This document shows positions 46,174 through 56,805 of a stretch of DNA of 64,000 bases, one piece after another (position 1 is the stretch's first letter; the number at the start of each line of letters is the position of its first letter). The stretch covers positions 124,001-188,000 of the forward strand of contig JAFEKR010000035.1 in the NCBI GenBank assembly GCA_019022495.1. Direction: 5' to 3'. This DNA comes from Epichloe hybrida (taxonomy: Eukaryota > Ascomycota > Sordariomycetes > Hypocreales > Clavicipitaceae). A program made the translations under genes and the position numbers. The notes under the pieces were generated by a model. That model searched no databases. It was given only the letters and a program-made list of their open reading frames with translations, and was not told the origin of the DNA.

Positions 46174-46878
46174 TGATGAAGATGTTATGATCAAAAGATA
46201 TAATTTTTGAGATGATCTGTCGCCTTTTAAAGATATTGGACAAGTCCTGAGGTTCTCTGATGCACTCTTGAGGGCCGTAATGGTATTTGCGGCTGGCTTT
46301 ATGAGGGATTGGTAGACTTTGACGCCAGAAGAAATTTTTGAAGCTTTCACCTGGGAGCTTTTTTTTTTGGCTGTGAATCCACTTATTTCCCTTCCAGGTT
46401 AGAGCGCTGTTGAAAAAGACCCATGCACGACCTGCACGACCCGATCTTTTTCCGATGCCGATGTGGACTTGGTCCAAGAAAAATTGGCTGGGTAGCCCGG
46501 GTCACGTGTACGAAGGACGTGCAAGCAGTTGGGGATGCGAAGATGCACGCTTCAATGGAAATTGGAATGAGTCGATAAACTGAAGAGACTTCGATAATTT
46601 TAAAAAATCTCGTGAAATAGAACTCTTGTGTTAATTTTTATCTAGTTAGTTATTTGATAATTCCTCGTGAGTTCGCCACGTTTTTTTGGCTCCCGAAACA
46701 GAGGGTGCCGTGGATGCACCAGCTGACCAGGGAGGGCAGCCAACCCTAACAACTGCCCAAATTGGTAAGCGAGCTTTGGTAGCAGCCAACGCCTTTGGGG
46801 CAGAAGTTCAGAATTTCTCAACTCCAGCCAGCGAATCCACGTCGCCGCCGAATCAGTCACCACATTCAAGTCGTCGAG
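46174..46878. promoter_or_regulatory. Shared divergent promoter of fibrillarin and ribosomal protein L17
   Basis: The start codons are 705 bases apart on opposite strands. The interval contains a CACGTG E-box (46503-46508, in GGTCACGTGTACG) and an AACCCTAA box (46742-46749). The latter matches the telomere-like TTAGGG motif bound by Tbf1 at ribosomal genes in many fungi. An additional 5' UTR intron of the L17 gene may start at the GTAAGC at 46765. Functional roles of the motifs are inferred from other fungi. Confidence 0.55.
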
Positions 46879-47966
46879 ATGGTGAGTTTTACCCTGCTAA
46901 GAAACAATATGGATCGCTTGATTGAAGAACGGGCAACTCGTTCTGTGACGCAATGACAAATACTGCCGAATATATCGATGTCGCTGTCGGTTCTGTCCGT
47001 CTGGGACGCGAGCGAGCGGGAAAGACGACGATGTATTGGATAACGGACACGGACTGACGCATAGAATTCTTCCCGAAAACAGGTTCGATACGCCGCTACC
47101 GAGATCCAGTCCTCCAAGTCGGCCCGCGCTCGCGGCGCCTACTTGCGAGTTTCCTTCAAGAACACCCGCGAGACCGCCCAGGCCATCAACGGCTGGAAGC
47201 TGCAGCGCGCTGTTGCTTTCCTCGAGAACGTCAAGGAGCACAAGGAGGCTGTCCCCATGCGACGATATGCCGGCAGCATTGGCCGCTGTGCCCAGGGTAC
47301 GACTTTTCTCCCCCAACGAAATTTCCGATTCGCTTCTGCACTGCGGGACATGCGTGTCGAAATTTCTCTACCGTGATGCACCATGTTACGATAACTAAAA
47401 CCCATCATGACTGTTTGGGCTACTCGGCGACGAACGTTTCGATGTTCCTCTGAGATTGATGGGTGTAGGATAAATCATCAGCAGCTGACAATCGTTCTAA
47501 ATAGGCAAGCAGTTCGGTGTTTCCAAGGCCCGCTGGCCCGTCAAGTCCGCCCAGTATTTACTGGACCTCCTGAAGAACGCCGAGTCCAACGCTGATGCCA
47601 AGGGTCTCGACACTGGCGCCCTGGTTGTCAAGCACATCCAGGTCAACCAGGCCCCCAAGCAGCGCCGCCGAACATACCGTGCTCATGGTCGCGTACGTTT
47701 TGCCTCTCCCATGTCCCCCAGCTTGATCCGCGATCCTCCTTGCGACGAATTGGACGATCATACCCAAGGATAAAGAAGTCATTTTCTAACAAATTTCTTG
47801 ACAATAGATTAACCCCTACATGTCGAACCCTTGCCACATCGAGCTCATCTTGACTGAGGGCGACGAGGTTGTTCAGAAGTCCAGCGAAGTTGTCGGTCGT
47901 GAGGAGGTCCGTCTCAACTCGAGACAGCGTGGTGCTCGTCTTCGCCAGGCCATTACTGCCGCATGA
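46879..47966 (+). CDS. rpl17: 60S ribosomal protein L17 (uL22)
   Basis: Four coding exons, 46879-46881, 47083-47296, 47505-47692 and 47808-47966, give 187 residues. The first coding exon is only the ATG: a GTGAGT donor follows it directly and the next exon opens [20 protein letters not shown]. Other family blocks are [100 protein letters not shown] and [20 protein letters not shown]. The introns are long for this window (201, 208 and 115 nt), common in fungal ribosomal protein genes. uL22 lines the exit tunnel of the large subunit. I checked the introns for box C/D snoRNA motifs and found no convincing pair. Confidence 0.97.
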
Positions 47967-49798
47967 ATGTTTCCAAAAAGCGTAAGCAGGGATTGGTTTT
48001 AGTATTGGAAGGCGCAGGAAAACTTGAGAAACGTTGATATGTTTTCGGGGGCAAATCGTGGCTTATATATCGTGTTGTATCCAAGGCCACGGTGGGAGCA
48101 TGGCATCGAAAGGGAAATACCGCATACGCATTTCCCTTTTTTTTTCTCGCAAGAGGTCTTGACGAAACAAATTCAACGACATAAAAAAAATCTCATGTTC
48201 GACTTTGACCCTGCGCCAGCCTTTGGATGATGTCTTTGCATTTCCTGACTCATGATGTGTTCCTTCCTAAGGTCTTGCTTGATACCTGGACACTACTTTG
48301 GACTTCCGACATGCATGCGAATGCGCCCAGAAGTCATTTGCCGTATATGACCCATTATGCCATGTTTGCGAGTGACGGAATGTGAGGCGGGCTCTGCAAC
48401 GGCGACCTATGGCAAGGATTCGACAGCTCCATGCCTGTACTCATAAGAAAGGCTCGTAATGGCAACAACTCGAGCATCTCAACTATGACACCATTGGATA
48501 GACATGATCCGACGAGGGCGCTGATGTCTGGGGTAGTCTTGTAAAATGCTGTGGTTACGTATGAGACGGCTCCTAAACAAACTCGGAGCCTTCGTTCTTC
48601 AACTCAGCAAGCCAGAATAATTGGCCCCAAATCTACCGTTCGTTGCCTCCATGACGCCGTTTGAAACGACCCAGCCCTGGACCTTCCACACCGACACATC
48701 TCGCGTCTCCGATGACGTGCTCATCGTAGACAGCGCCCCAGCCAAGAGTCGTGCCAAAGATGTCAAGTATCACTTCTCCTTCCGTCTTTATATAAGGGCT
48801 GGTGCGGGCAAGGGGTCCGTCCTCACATTGTTGTATCTGGGTGCCTGCTCATTACACCTTGCCCGCTCTCGGGAGTCTTGAAGAACTGCTGTTTAAGAGA
48901 GTGCTATCACCAGACATGTTCGCAAGACGGAAAGGAAAGACAACTTCAGATGATGACTTGTTCTCGTCTCCATGTAGTTCGGCTTGCACGAGGACTGTAC
49001 TCCTCGATGGCTTCAATAGGTCAGTGTCCATGTCCTCTCCCGTTTCCTCTCCCGAGTCACCAAGTTGCGGACTCTGATGCCCGGTGAAAAATGGTCGCAA
49101 CGGCATGTTCGCGTCGCTACCTAGCATGGCCTCATGTGCCATCTTGTGATGGCAGACTACCATGACCACCTACTTCCGAGGCAGCAACCAATGTTTCCTG
49201 GCTGGTGGGAACCATAGTTGGCTGAAACAGTGATGCTTGTACGGTCATGGTCGGGGGGGGGGGGGGGCGCCTGACGGAGACACAAACACACAGACTCCAA
49301 TTCCAGTTTCTCTAGAGAAGCAAGTGCAAGCTTGTCGAACTACTTGCAGGAATATGTGTTGGTGACGACCAGCATCGTCCCCACGCGGAACCTCGGCGCG
49401 TGCATGCACCGAACTTACTACGAGTGTCAAAACAAGGCACAGAAGTTCCAAAGTTTCCGAAAGTTGATGCGTTATATACAGTTACGCAGCACAGTGCATA
49501 TATGCAAGTAAGAAAGTATGTGCAGCTCAGGGTCAAGCGGCCGTGCAAGTGACTTCATTTGTCATTGTTCCAGAACAACTGACACTCTCAACCAGCCCCA
49601 CATTTACCCGACCCAATCAAGAATCAAGTCCTGACATTTATCAACAAATTGTTACCGCCCGCCAAGACGCCCTCATTCTCTGGAGCTCCCTTGCCAGAAC
49701 CAGTACCTGGAAACGCAAGTCAGCTACGGATCTCCAAACAGAGTCTAGAGTCTGAAGTGGCCAAGCAAGCCATAGCTTTGAGAAGGGAGTGCTGCCAC
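47967..49798. other. Intergenic region, no firm gene
   Basis: 1.8 kb between the L17 and DUF3455 3' ends. A TATATAAG box at 48789-48796 on the plus strand is followed 121 bases later by an ATG (48917) opening a 53-codon frame without known similarity. A long G run lies at 49253-49267. Two facing 3' UTRs do not need this much sequence, so an unrecognised transcript is possible. Confidence 0.4.
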
Positions 49799-50653
49799 TT
49801 ACACTGCTGCATACTCCACCTGGAACTTGGCCGGCATGTCCTTGCAAGTAGCTGGCGGAGAGCCCCCAGCTGTGTCGACTCGATAGACATGCTTGATGTC
49901 TCCTGTCGTGCCGCCCTTGGTTGCCAAGCGGAGCCAAGCGACGGCCTTCTCGCCAAGCTGTCCCACGGCAGCTGTTGCAGGGGCATTGGACGAGCCGTCC
50001 TTGGCACAGTCAACTTGGGCGATGGTCTCTTTGGGCGTGTCCATGTCGAAGTGCGGCGTCGAGCCGTCAGTGAAGTAGTGCAATCCGGACTTGACCATGG
50101 CCGTGGGACCGAGATTTTCCGTATCTCCGAGTTTGAAGTGTTTTTCCGTATCCTCAAGTTTGAAGTGTACGGCCATGGCGGGCATGCGCGACAGGACGTC
50201 GGGGTGGAGAGCAGCCAGACAGCTGGCATTGAAGAGCGTGGCCACGGCGCCGGCAGCCTTGGGAGCAATGCTGTCGTTGTTTGGATCGCATGTGTAGTTT
50301 TGCGTACCGCGGCCGACAGCGACATGGCGCACCTTTGTCCCGTCGTCTGGTGCGGGTAGCCCATCGACACCTGCGACTAGGGAGATTGATATCAGTTTTG
50401 GCTGATGAGAGCCGTGTGAATATTCAGGTAGGGCAAACTCACCGACGGGCATACGAGCTTTGGACAGGTCACATGTGGGTAACGAAGACAAGGCCTTGGT
50501 GGCTTGGACTTTAGAAGCAATGAGGTTAAAATAGCCGGATAAGCCGTCGAGTGCGCTCACAGGATTGTCTTTGAGGTCCAAGATGGGAAATGTTGTCGGT
50601 GCAGCATTGGCGGCCAGAGCCAATGTGGCCGTGACGATGGTTGATGGACGCAT
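49799..50653 (-). CDS. Secreted DUF3455-family protein
   Basis: Two exons, 50443-50653 and 49799-50376 (66-nt intron, GTGAGT...CCTAG), give 262 residues. The N-terminus MRPSTIVTATLALAANAAP is a cleavable signal peptide. The mature part has SALDGLSGYFNLIASKVQ, CDLSKARMPV-VAGVDGLPAP, VRHVAVGRGTQNYTCD, KAAGAVATLFNASCLAAL, GLHYFTDGSTPHFDM, EKAVAWLRLATKGGTTGDIK and VYRVDTAGGSPPATCKDMP. These features match the fungal DUF3455 family (often annotated as malate dehydrogenase by mistake), whose function is unknown. A 27-bp unit is tandemly duplicated inside the gene (HFKLEDTEK then HFKLGDTEN). The frame is preserved. Confidence 0.85.
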   Translation of the reverse strand: MRPSTIVTATLALAANAAPTTFPILDLKDNPVSALDGLSGYFNLIASKVQATKALSSLPTCDLSKARMPVGEFALPEYSHGSHQPKLISISLVAGVDGLPAPDDGTKVRHVAVGRGTQNYTCDPNNDSIAPKAAGAVATLFNASCLAALHPDVLSRMPAMAVHFKLEDTEKHFKLGDTENLGPTAMVKSGLHYFTDGSTPHFDMDTPKETIAQVDCAKDGSSNAPATAAVGQLGEKAVAWLRLATKGGTTGDIKHVYRVDTAGGSPPATCKDMPAKFQVEYAAV

Positions 50654-51798
50654 AATAGTGTGCTAAAGCTAAAATTGTGGCAGTGGAAGTGAATAAGCCG
50701 AGTCCACGTCGATTGAGACTCCGATTTCAACTTCTCGGTGTCGCCCAAATATGAGATGCAGATGTTTCTGTAGACGTGCAGGTCGTGAAAGTGACGATGG
50801 TTGTTGATACGAGCCAACCCCAACAAGAATCAAATGAGCACGCGGTGAATGAAAATCGTAACTCGCGACAGTGATGATGACGAAGACAAATGAAAGTAGG
50901 AAATAAGGAAATAAGGAAAAGGAAAAGGAAAAAAGAAATGAGAAATGAGAAATGAGAAATCCAACTGCGATGGATAAACACCAGCCAGTTGAAGACGACA
51001 AGTTTTTAATGTTTCTAGCAGGACAGAGAGGGTGTCATGGACTTCTATATAGGCTGACAGGCATGGGACCGTCAACCATGAAAACAGGCATGATTCTCGG
51101 CAAGAGGGAAGAGCTTATTGACTCACTCATTGGCAGACACGGTTCTGCCCGGTGTGCATGCATGCAACAACTACTGCATTCTTTTCATGGCGCAGCGACA
51201 AATCAAAGGCACTTCGGCTTTGAGCGCCCGTGACCCAATCAAGTCGGGATGACATGAGTGGGAGGCTTGGCTGCATAGTACTTGATTGGCTGGCTGTCTA
51301 AGCGCCCTGCCTCAGATACACATGTACACATGTATTGGAGGTGGCACTCGGCGTATGACAGATAGACCGTGATGCGTCTCCTGTCTCAGCCCTCTTTCCA
51401 TCTTCCTTCATTGGTCTGCCGTCTCGGCCGCCAGAATGGGCCGGCGCCTCATATTAATAGACTGCGCAGCTTGAATGCGTTCTGGCATGAGAGCGAGTTC
51501 GAATAACTTGATTTGGTGGATCCCCGACAGCAAAGATATCATGGAAGCGAGGCCAAGACACGTAGCCGGATGAAAGGACTATACTGCATTACTTCTTTTG
51601 TAAGAAGCTGATCACATAACAAGTCTTGTTCTGCCAGATTACCAGTAGTTTGACTAAGTACTCCCATCAGATACATGGACACATGCACTCACCCACTCAC
51701 CCACTCAAACCCCCGCACTTGCGTGTACCTCGGACCAGCCTGATACACTGATACCTGCATCGAATATGTCTCATCAAGCATGGCAGCAGCAAACGTCA
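50654..51798. other. Intergenic region between the DUF3455 and CASP genes
   Basis: The left part is GA/CT-rich on opposite strands (GAGAAAT repeats at 50938-50960) and probably holds the DUF3455 promoter. A TATATAG-like element lies near 51046 on the minus strand. An ACACATGTACACATGTAT palindrome cluster lies near 51317. No gene is recognised. Confidence 0.5.
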
Positions 51799-54115
51799 TC
51801 AAGATCCCTCGAAGCCATCTTGCTTCCAGCTCCCATGGCTTACACCTGATCCCGCAGACCCGACCCCTGCGGCTGCCATCGAGGACCCCAAGCTACTCGC
51901 ATGCTTCTCAATGTCTGTGCTGCCGAGCCAGTACAGCGAGAAGAAAACTAGGACGTGGAGCGCCACGCAGTATGCTGCGAAAAGATTCCTACTTGCACGA
52001 GATGCCAGGACCATGCGCGTGATCGAATACACCACTCTCTCGGGAAGGCTCATTCGGTGATAGGCTCTAGCAGACTCTCTGCCACGGAATGCCGCGAATG
52101 GTGATATGTTTGACTCATAGGCCTTGCGATACCTGTCCATGGAGATTCCCGGATTCCCACTTCCACCCATGGAAACTGTGGAAGGATTGGGGTTGGACGA
52201 GTACGCTGATGACGAGGTCGAAGTAGCGCCGCCTCGGTTGTATGTTGACACATATCTCGTCTTCTCATACAAGCTCAGGTTGTCCTTCTGCAAAGCTGCC
52301 ACTTCTTGTCGCAGTTGCTGCACGGTCCGATGAGTCTCGGCCAGCTCGTTTTCGAGCTCCGTGTTTTTCTTCTTGAACCGATCTCTCTGCGCCGTAACCA
52401 TTGGCAGGATCCCGGATCCTCCTCCCATCGGTTCCCGTTCCCCTGGCGCACTGCGCGGATCTATGCCGCTAATGATCGACGAGGTGGGTGACAGTCTGCC
52501 CCTTCGAGTTTGCGCCCGAGTAACGTATGTGCCCGCGACTGACGCACCGGACGGGAAGGCATTGACCCCCTCCGCCTGCATATTTTCGAGGTCTTCTTCC
52601 AACTTGTGGTTCAGATTCTGCGATTTCTCCAACTCTGCATTGGTTCTAGAAAGCTCCTCTTGCAAATCTTCCAAGCGACTCTGGAGGTCTTGATGAGAAA
52701 CCCGAAGGACTGTGAGCTCGTCACTTAGCTTCTTGTTCCGAGATAAGAGGAGTTTTTCTAGCGAGTCCCCCTTGTCTTTGCTCTCCTCGGGTTTCTCATG
52801 TGCTTCATCGTCGTCTCCTGTGGAGAACTCGATGCTCTTGAGAACCTCCAGCTCCTGCTTAATGTCATCATAGTCGCCCCATTTCTGAACTTTAGCTTTG
52901 AGGGTTTCCTTTTCATCCTTCAAATGTGCCGTTTCGCGCTCCATTGCACGGAGTCGTGAATCCCAGTCGCGTCTCATCGTCTCTTTTTCTATCCGTAACG
53001 AATCTAGTTTCCGGATCAATGACGAGTTCTCGCTCCTCATGCGCATATAATTGGGGTCATCTTCAAGGGATTTTTCGGGCTGCGTAGAGAGAGAGGACTT
53101 GGCTTTTGCCAGTTCGAGCCTCAATTGCTCGTTGCGAGCTTCCACCTCAGCAAGTCGGGCGCTGGTTCGTTCAAGATCTGAGTGGAGCATCTCAAGCTCA
53201 GCACTTGACGAATTACCTCGCTTGCTCTCTTGGTCGTCACTCGTCTTGCCAAGGCGCTGATTGACTTCATAGCTCGCGCGCATCTCATTGAGAAGTCGAT
53301 CCTGGTTTTCTACTTTTTCTTCCAAGCCCTTTTCTTTGGCTTGCCAGTTGTCTCTTTTCTCTTCCAGCACAGCATTCCAAGAGGATTCAACTTCTCTGAT
53401 CCTGCTGTCAAGTGTTGTTTCGATTTCTTTCCGAGCCGTTCGTTCAGACTGAAGCTTAGCTTCAGTTTCCTCTAATTGAGAAGTAAGTTTTGAAACATTC
53501 TCCTGAAGGTGTTGGTTTTCGTCGGCAAGTTTTGGAACGGTCTCTTCAGACACAAGCATGGAATCCACGGATGCTTCAAGTAAGGGGTATGGATCTGGAG
53601 CTTCTGATATAGAGGTGTATGCCTGTAAGAATGCCGAGTTGACGGATTTGGAGTGATTCGTAAGAAGGTCGATAAAGTTCTGGTAGGCTAGTGTGGTGTC
53701 AGCAATCAGACGAAAGCATGATGATGCAAGCGAATACAGAGTATTAAAAGTATACCTTTCAGTAGGCCTTTGATCTCTGTTAACTTGCTTGCATCTTCTA
53801 GCTTTCGAAAATCCTTTGTTTTTTGAGCCAGTTCTTTGCGCTGGACGGTTGAATCTCGTTGGTAGGTCAATATTTCAGAGGCAGTATTGTCGAGGTTCGA
53901 GGTCAAAGTCGTCAGGTCGACGCCTGCTCATTCTGGTCAGCGAACACGAATATCAGCAACAAGCGAGAACACAATGTCATCGTACTTCTCCAAGCCGATA
54001 TGGCATGTTGAAACTTGTTTCCTACTCCTTCGCCGGTTGGCATCGTTGACCCTGTTGCACTTGGTGTGGCTTCAGGGCCATATCCAGATTCATCCGCAGC
54101 TTCAGCTTCGGCCAT
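51799..54115 (-). CDS. coy1: CASP/Coy1-type golgin, tail-anchored Golgi coiled-coil protein
   Basis: Three exons, 53986-54115, 53756-53923 and 51799-53687 (introns 62 and 68 nt), give 728 residues. The conserved N-terminal block reads KFQHAISAWRSVDLTTLTSN, then STVQRKELAQKTKDFRKLED and ASKLTEIKGLLKAYQNFIDL. From about residue 130 to 480 the protein is heptad-rich coiled coil (ENQHLQENVSKLTSQLEETE and following). The CASP_C domain contains ILPMVTAQRDRFKKKNTELE, ENELAETHRTVQQLRQEVAA, LYEKTRYVSTY and RAYHRMSLPERVVYSITRMV. It is followed by a membrane anchor at about 668-688 (LFAAYCVALHVLVFFSLYWL). Coy1/CASP works in intra-Golgi COPI vesicle tethering together with the COG complex. Confidence 0.93.
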
Positions 54116-54291
54116 TGCGCCGCGCAGGTGCTATCCGTCAAGTTTCGTTGTTGGAAACTGCTGCGTAATTTTTCAGACCGGGAACCGCCATACACAGAAG
54201 GCTGGAAGGTGCCCAGGACGACCGAGATGGCTCGCTGACAGAGTGAGCCACAAGTCAGATGTTGGATGTGGACCATGTGGTGGTGAGCTTT

Positions 54292-54428
54292 GTGCCACGC
54301 CCCATTTTTTTGGGTTATCGCTCGCCTCTAACTTTTTATAGTGATCCACATACAAGTTGTACTGCGGGTCGTCCCTGCTAACTTAGCAGAGTTCTCGTGG
54401 ATCACACCCAAAGTTTGGGGCGTGGCAC
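54292..54428. repeat. Foldback (inverted-repeat) element, 137 bp
   Basis: GTGCCACGCCCCA at 54292-54304 is exactly inverted as TGGGGCGTGGCAC at 54416-54428. Inside, TTTGGGT/ACCCAAA and TGATCCAC/GTGGATCA (54343 and 54396) are also inverted. The centre holds a CTGCTAA-C-TTAGCAG palindrome (54375-54389). Together the arms could form one long hairpin with a 26-base bulge on the left arm. No clear target duplication flanks it. It lies between the divergent CASP and HNH genes. Confidence 0.8.
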
Positions 54429-54486
54429 GATAATTACTCTTGAATTCGAACCACTTCTGTGGAAAGAAAGCTAAATTCCTTCCCTC

Positions 54487-54493
54487 TATAAAA
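54487..54493 (+). promoter_or_regulatory. TATA box of the HNH-domain gene
   Basis: TATAAAA in CCTCTATAAAAGTTCTC lies 106 bases upstream of the ATG at 54599. It argues that translation starts there, because the frame could be extended upstream only across the promoter. Confidence 0.65.
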
Positions 54494-54598
54494 GTTCTCT
54501 GCTTGGCTATTCTTTTAGCGAACTTCCACTCTCTTTCTCCCATCCACCTCCCATTCCCGTTAGTTACCCATTCCATCATCTATTCCTCTCGAAAGAAG

Positions 54599-55969
54599 AT
54601 GAATGAAACGTCACAACTTACAGGGAAGGAATCCCCCGAGGGTTTTCCACCCTCTGCAGCAATTCTCCCAGAAACACTATCTTCTGCAATAAAAGAGCAC
54701 AACAAAGTGCGACATTTCTTAAACGCTCTGGGGGAAAAATACAATGCCTTATCAGAGAAACTACTGCCAGATGTGGAACCAGATCAGGAGGCTTCGAAGC
54801 CAGACCCAAAGGCAAGCCTCGAGTTAGCACTCCTTGGCTGTGAGCTCGCCGTCCAGCAAAAGCAAGCTCTACGATTAGAGCAAATTGTTATTGAAGAGAG
54901 AGTGAAAGCCAATTTGATGCAACCCACGCAAGCCGATCGACAAATTCAAGGCATACGAAAACGATACCTCTCTGCTGGGTGGGACCTATGGAAACATGAA
55001 GCGAAAAAAGTTCGACTCCAAGATGATGCTGGAACAGTACGACTCTTTGAACCCAGGGGCAACGCGCTCACCGAATGCCTTTTGGCTATTTACAAGAAGT
55101 CGGATGGCCTTGACAGGACGAAGAAACGACAATCAAATTGGCGGAAAGATGCGTTAACTTATTACAACGGAAGTTCGGGTACCAAGCATTCCCGACTGGT
55201 TTGGTGTCATATAAGCGGTCAATGGCGCGACACTAGTGTCATCAAAACTGCTCATATCGTACCTCATTTCACGGACGTTGGTAGTATTGGTGAGATACTG
55301 TTTGGCGATAGGGCAGAATCACTTGAAAAAGCTGGGAACTCACTACTCTTATCAAGCACACTTAAGAGCTGGTTTGATTCGTATCACATTGTTGTTGTTC
55401 CAGTTAATGGGGATGAAACCCCTATCACACGATGGAAGACAGTTGTGATATCACCCTCAATCCGAAAATCATGCTTCTTTGAAGCAGAGAGAGCAGAAAG
55501 TATTGACGAAAAGGAATTAATATTCCTTAACGAGAAACGTCCAGTCGCGCGGTTTCTTTATTTCCATTTTATTATGGCGCTGATCCGGATTAAGGACCTT
55601 AAACGGAAGGGATGGGAGGATACATGGGCAAGGTTTTATACCCAACGCCCGTTCCCAACACCAGGGCGCTATATGCGCAAGTCGATGCTATTGGCCCTCG
55701 CAACTCATTTTGGGACCACAGATTCGAATTCGTTGGAGTCTTGGATTACAGAGCATGGCTTCGATTCGCCATTGCAGCTAGCCGACAGTGAGGCCACAGA
55801 AGCGGCTCGACGAGTCCATGAGGCAGTAGAAGAAGCTGCTGTGCGCGGAGAGCAGGCTGCTCAGAGGGAAGAAGATGGTGTTCAGAGCTCCGAAGATGGT
55901 GATGAGAGATCAGAAGACGGTAGTGAGGGTCCGGAAGATGGTGGTGAGGGCTCAGGAGACGGGTGGTGA
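54599..55969 (+). CDS. HNH-endonuclease-domain protein (HNH_2 type) with acidic repeat tail
   Basis: A single exon encodes 456 residues. Residues 1-140 are largely helical and charged (HNKVRHFLNALGEKYNALSE; LEQIVIEERVKANL). The HNH_2-like domain (about 195-275) has RLVWCHISGQW, KTAHIVPHF (His219), GNSLLLSSTLKSWFD (Asn247) and YHIVVVP. The third His usually found in this motif (iH-x-x-fD) is Lys256 here, so nuclease activity is uncertain; His263 is nearby. The C-terminus is an acidic tail of EDG repeats encoded by a degenerate 21-24-bp minisatellite. Fungal HNH_2 proteins vary widely between strains and their role is unknown. It lies between a foldback repeat and a MITE, in the most mobile-looking part of the right half. 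The TATA box upstream supports a real promoter. Confidence 0.8.
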   Translation: MNETSQLTGKESPEGFPPSAAILPETLSSAIKEHNKVRHFLNALGEKYNALSEKLLPDVEPDQEASKPDPKASLELALLGCELAVQQKQALRLEQIVIEERVKANLMQPTQADRQIQGIRKRYLSAGWDLWKHEAKKVRLQDDAGTVRLFEPRGNALTECLLAIYKKSDGLDRTKKRQSNWRKDALTYYNGSSGTKHSRLVWCHISGQWRDTSVIKTAHIVPHFTDVGSIGEILFGDRAESLEKAGNSLLLSSTLKSWFDSYHIVVVPVNGDETPITRWKTVVISPSIRKSCFFEAERAESIDEKELIFLNEKRPVARFLYFHFIMALIRIKDLKRKGWEDTWARFYTQRPFPTPGRYMRKSMLLALATHFGTTDSNSLESWITEHGFDSPLQLADSEATEAARRVHEAVEEAAVRGEQAAQREEDGVQSSEDGDERSEDGSEGPEDGGEGSGDGW

Positions 55970-56805
55970 GGGCTGGGCTGATGCCGCTGTTAACGCAGGA
56001 CGGAGACGGTGCTCATTGTTAATAGGGGAGGCGAGGGATAGATTACAGGAGGCGCAACCCTGCCCACGGCAAGTTCGAGGCCTCGAGGATGGAGCAATGC
56101 TAGGTAAGAATGGCGGTATGGTTAGCAAAATGGGCCGAGCTATGTTATTGAGTTTGTCGAAAAGGTTATGCAAAGAGGAGTGTAATGGTATTTGTACAAT
56201 ACACCCCCTGAATTATTTTACAAATCTACACGACAGGGGTAATTGAGCCAATCAGATATCAGACAGGTAATGAAGGCAACAGGGGGAGTATATCATTACA
56301 CTACTAATTTATATAAGAAAAGATGTACTTCTTTATGGCGTTATATACCTCGCAAATTTTCCTTGTTACTCTCTAAAAAAATACAGGGGGTGTATTGTAC
56401 GTTGGAGCTACCGCCTGTGCACTTATTACCACCATTCACAGTTCAGTACATACAAGCGCAGTGCTCCCACAGTGGGTCTCGGAGCTACATGTACAGCACG
56501 ACAAATGCAAAGCCACATTGTTGCGTCTCCAACTCACTCACAAATGTACCCGGTTACTGACGAATCTAGCTGCAAGGCTTGAACCTCACTCGAAGCGATA
56601 CGTCCAATCGCAGTCAGTGCAAGCTTGCCATCCCGCGCTCAACGACTGGTCATCGAACAAGCCGACAAACTCGACATCATTGAACAGCGCACGTTCATGA
56701 TCTGTCTCTCAATCGGGAACCCACGATACTGTAGACGTTGCCGAATCTCGTCATCAACAAATATGATCAATCTGTCGCAAAACCGCAGATGATACAATCG
56801 CCGGC
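55970..56805. other. Intergenic region holding a MITE, no other gene
   Basis: The left part continues GA-rich sequence after the acidic-tail repeats of the HNH gene. The MITE occupies 56197-56397. From 56400 to 56805 I see no feature; it should include the Vps3 promoter. Confidence 0.5.
56197..56397. mobile_element. MITE with perfect terminal inverted repeats and TA target duplication
   Basis: CAATACACCCCCTG at the left end is exactly inverted at the right end (CAGGGGGTGTATTG). TA lies on both sides (56195-56196 and 56398-56399), so the whole palindrome reads 17 bases with the flanking GTA/TAC. The 201-bp body is AT-rich and non-coding. TIRs plus TA duplication are what Tc1/mariner or pogo/Fot1-type transposases leave. 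The transposase source is not in this window. The element at 11966 is related. Confidence 0.85.

Noticed and set aside
46882..47807. Intron-hosted box C/D snoRNA in the L17 gene
   Set aside because: No RTGATGA box C paired with a CTGA box D at suitable spacing was found in the three introns.
54440..54598. Upstream extension of the HNH protein by 53 residues
   Set aside because: The extension runs across the TATA box and a Leu/Ile-rich stretch; the ATG at 54599 fits the promoter.
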